Positions 6,310-7,019 of a stretch of DNA of 7,019 nucleotides are shown here, piece after piece (positions within the stretch are counted from its first letter, which is position 1; every line of letters starts with the position of its first letter). Position numbers and translations under genes: made by a program. The notes under the pieces were generated by a model. The model ran no database searches, was not told the DNA's origin, and saw nothing but the letters and a program-made list of their open reading frames with translations. The stretch spans positions 948,831 to 955,849 of the forward strand of contig NZ_CP100376.1 of NCBI RefSeq assembly GCF_030515985.1. Reading direction: 5' to 3'. Origin of the DNA: Corynebacterium accolens. GTDB taxonomy: Bacteria > Actinomycetota > Actinomycetes > Mycobacteriales > Mycobacteriaceae.

Positions 6310-7019
6310 TTAGTTTTCGTCCAAGAAAAGCTGGCCGCGGAATTCTGGGTGCATGAGGTTTTCTACCGACAGCACCTTGTTCAGCGTTGCCTCATCCAGA
6401 AGGCCCTTCTCCAAGACGAGTTCCTTGACGCCCTTGCCGGTCTTGAGGGATTCCTTGGCAATCTCGTCACCGTTGTGGTGGCCAATGAATGGGTTCAGGT
6501 AGGTGACGATACCGATGGAGTTCTCCACGTACCGACGGCATACATCGGCGTTAGCGGTAATGCCGGTGACGCACTTTTCGCGCAGCGCATCGACCGCGTT
6601 GCCCATGATGCGGATGGACTGGAACAGCGCCTCACCGATGACCGGCTCCATCACGTTGAGCTGCAGCTGGCCAGCCTCTGCGGCCATGGTCACGACGTGG
6701 TCATTGCCGAAGACCTTGAAGCAAGTCTGGTTGACAACCTCTGGGATAACCGGGTTGACCTTACCCGGCATGATGGAGGAACCTGCCTGGCGGGCCGGCA
6801 GGTTGATCTCGCCAAGGCCGGCGCGTGGGCCAGAGGACAGCAGGCGCAAGTCGTTACAGATCTTGGACAGCTTCATGGCGGTGCGCTTGATGGCGGAGTG
6901 CAAGAATACGTAGGCACCGCAGTCAGAGGTGGCCTCGATTAGGTCGCTTGCAGTCTTCATCTCCAAGCCGGTGACTTCAGACAAAGCGGCGGTTACCTGG
7001 TGACGGTAGCCGGCTGGGG
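6310..7019 (-). CDS. aspA: aspartate ammonia-lyase (aspartase), C-terminal half
   Basis: The last 235 residues are visible, about half of a protein usually 465-480 long. The 5' part lies beyond the right edge. Aspartase is a cytosolic homotetramer that reversibly splits L-aspartate into fumarate and ammonia. The flexible catalytic loop [11 protein letters not shown] (encoded near 6751-6783) carries the serine that acts as general base. It is followed by [34 protein letters not shown] and [18 protein letters not shown], and preceded by [20 protein letters not shown]. These match E. coli AspA closely. Fumarase C differs right after the loop (NPTQCEA), so this is aspartase. The stop codon is TAA at 6312-6310, and a 14-base-stem hairpin follows. 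dcuA lies downstream on the same strand, as in the enterobacterial aspA-dcuA pair. Confidence 0.94.
   Translation of the reverse strand, partial: PAGYRHQVTAALSEVTGLEMKTASDLIEATSDCGAYVFLHSAIKRTAMKLSKICNDLRLLSSGPRAGLGEINLPARQAGSSIMPGKVNPVIPEVVNQTCFKVFGNDHVVTMAAEAGQLQLNVMEPVIGEALFQSIRIMGNAVDALREKCVTGITANADVCRRYVENSIGIVTYLNPFIGHHNGDEIAKESLKTGKGVKELVLEKGLLDEATLNKVLSVENLMHPEFRGQLFLDEN

Noticed and set aside
6262..6942. A 226-codon plus-strand open frame opposite aspA
   Set aside because: The minus strand encodes highly conserved aspartase here. The plus-strand frame begins inside the terminator hairpin and resembles no family I know.
6310..7019. Fumarate hydratase class II (fumC) as the identity of the right-edge gene
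   Set aside because: The shared loop [11 protein letters not shown] fits both, but the following VIPEVVNQ and the [18 protein letters not shown] segment are aspartase-type. Fumarase C has NPTQCEA after the loop.

Overview
The window looks like chromosomal DNA from a high-GC actinobacterium, most likely Corynebacterium. This rests on GC-rich codon use, the strong protein matches, and a trmI / M18 aminopeptidase / divergent RecB-like nuclease neighbourhood that I recall from Corynebacterium and, in part, Mycobacterium. The genus is an inference from memory, not a search result. Six protein genes fill almost all of the window. Five lie on the minus strand and one on the plus strand, and the two at the ends are cut by the window edges. 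I see no tRNA, rRNA, CRISPR array, insertion sequence or phage gene.

Left part (1-2855). On the minus strand, an M18 aminopeptidase (apeB, 722-1975) is followed after 28 bases by a tRNA m1A58 methyltransferase (trmI, 1-693, cut at its 3' end). They look co-transcribed. Divergent from apeB across a 46-base gap is a stand-alone RecB-family nuclease with four cysteines placed to hold an iron-sulfur cluster (2022-2855). The gap holds a perfect 13-base palindrome.

Middle (2862-4529). Formate-tetrahydrofolate ligase (fhs) is on the minus strand and convergent with the nuclease gene, with only 6 bases between the stop codons. It makes 10-formyl-THF for purine synthesis and one-carbon metabolism. 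Its start is best placed at 4529, because a longer reading frame would run back through the upstream gene's terminator.

Right part (4677-7019). The fumarate-lyase gene at the right edge is aspartate ammonia-lyase (aspA), not fumarase. It is followed on the same strand by the C4-dicarboxylate transporter gene dcuA. Together they form an aspartate-to-fumarate module: AspA releases fumarate and ammonia from aspartate, and DcuA can exchange aspartate, fumarate and succinate across the membrane. A 325-base gap with a strong hairpin separates the two genes, so dcuA probably has its own promoter. That gap is the least explained part of the window. It carries several short inverted repeats and a hairpin that overlaps the dcuA ribosome binding site.

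Most of the window is ordinary core metabolism. No new multi-gene system is evident. The points most worth checking are the dcuA leader and the iron-sulfur RecB-like nuclease of unknown role.
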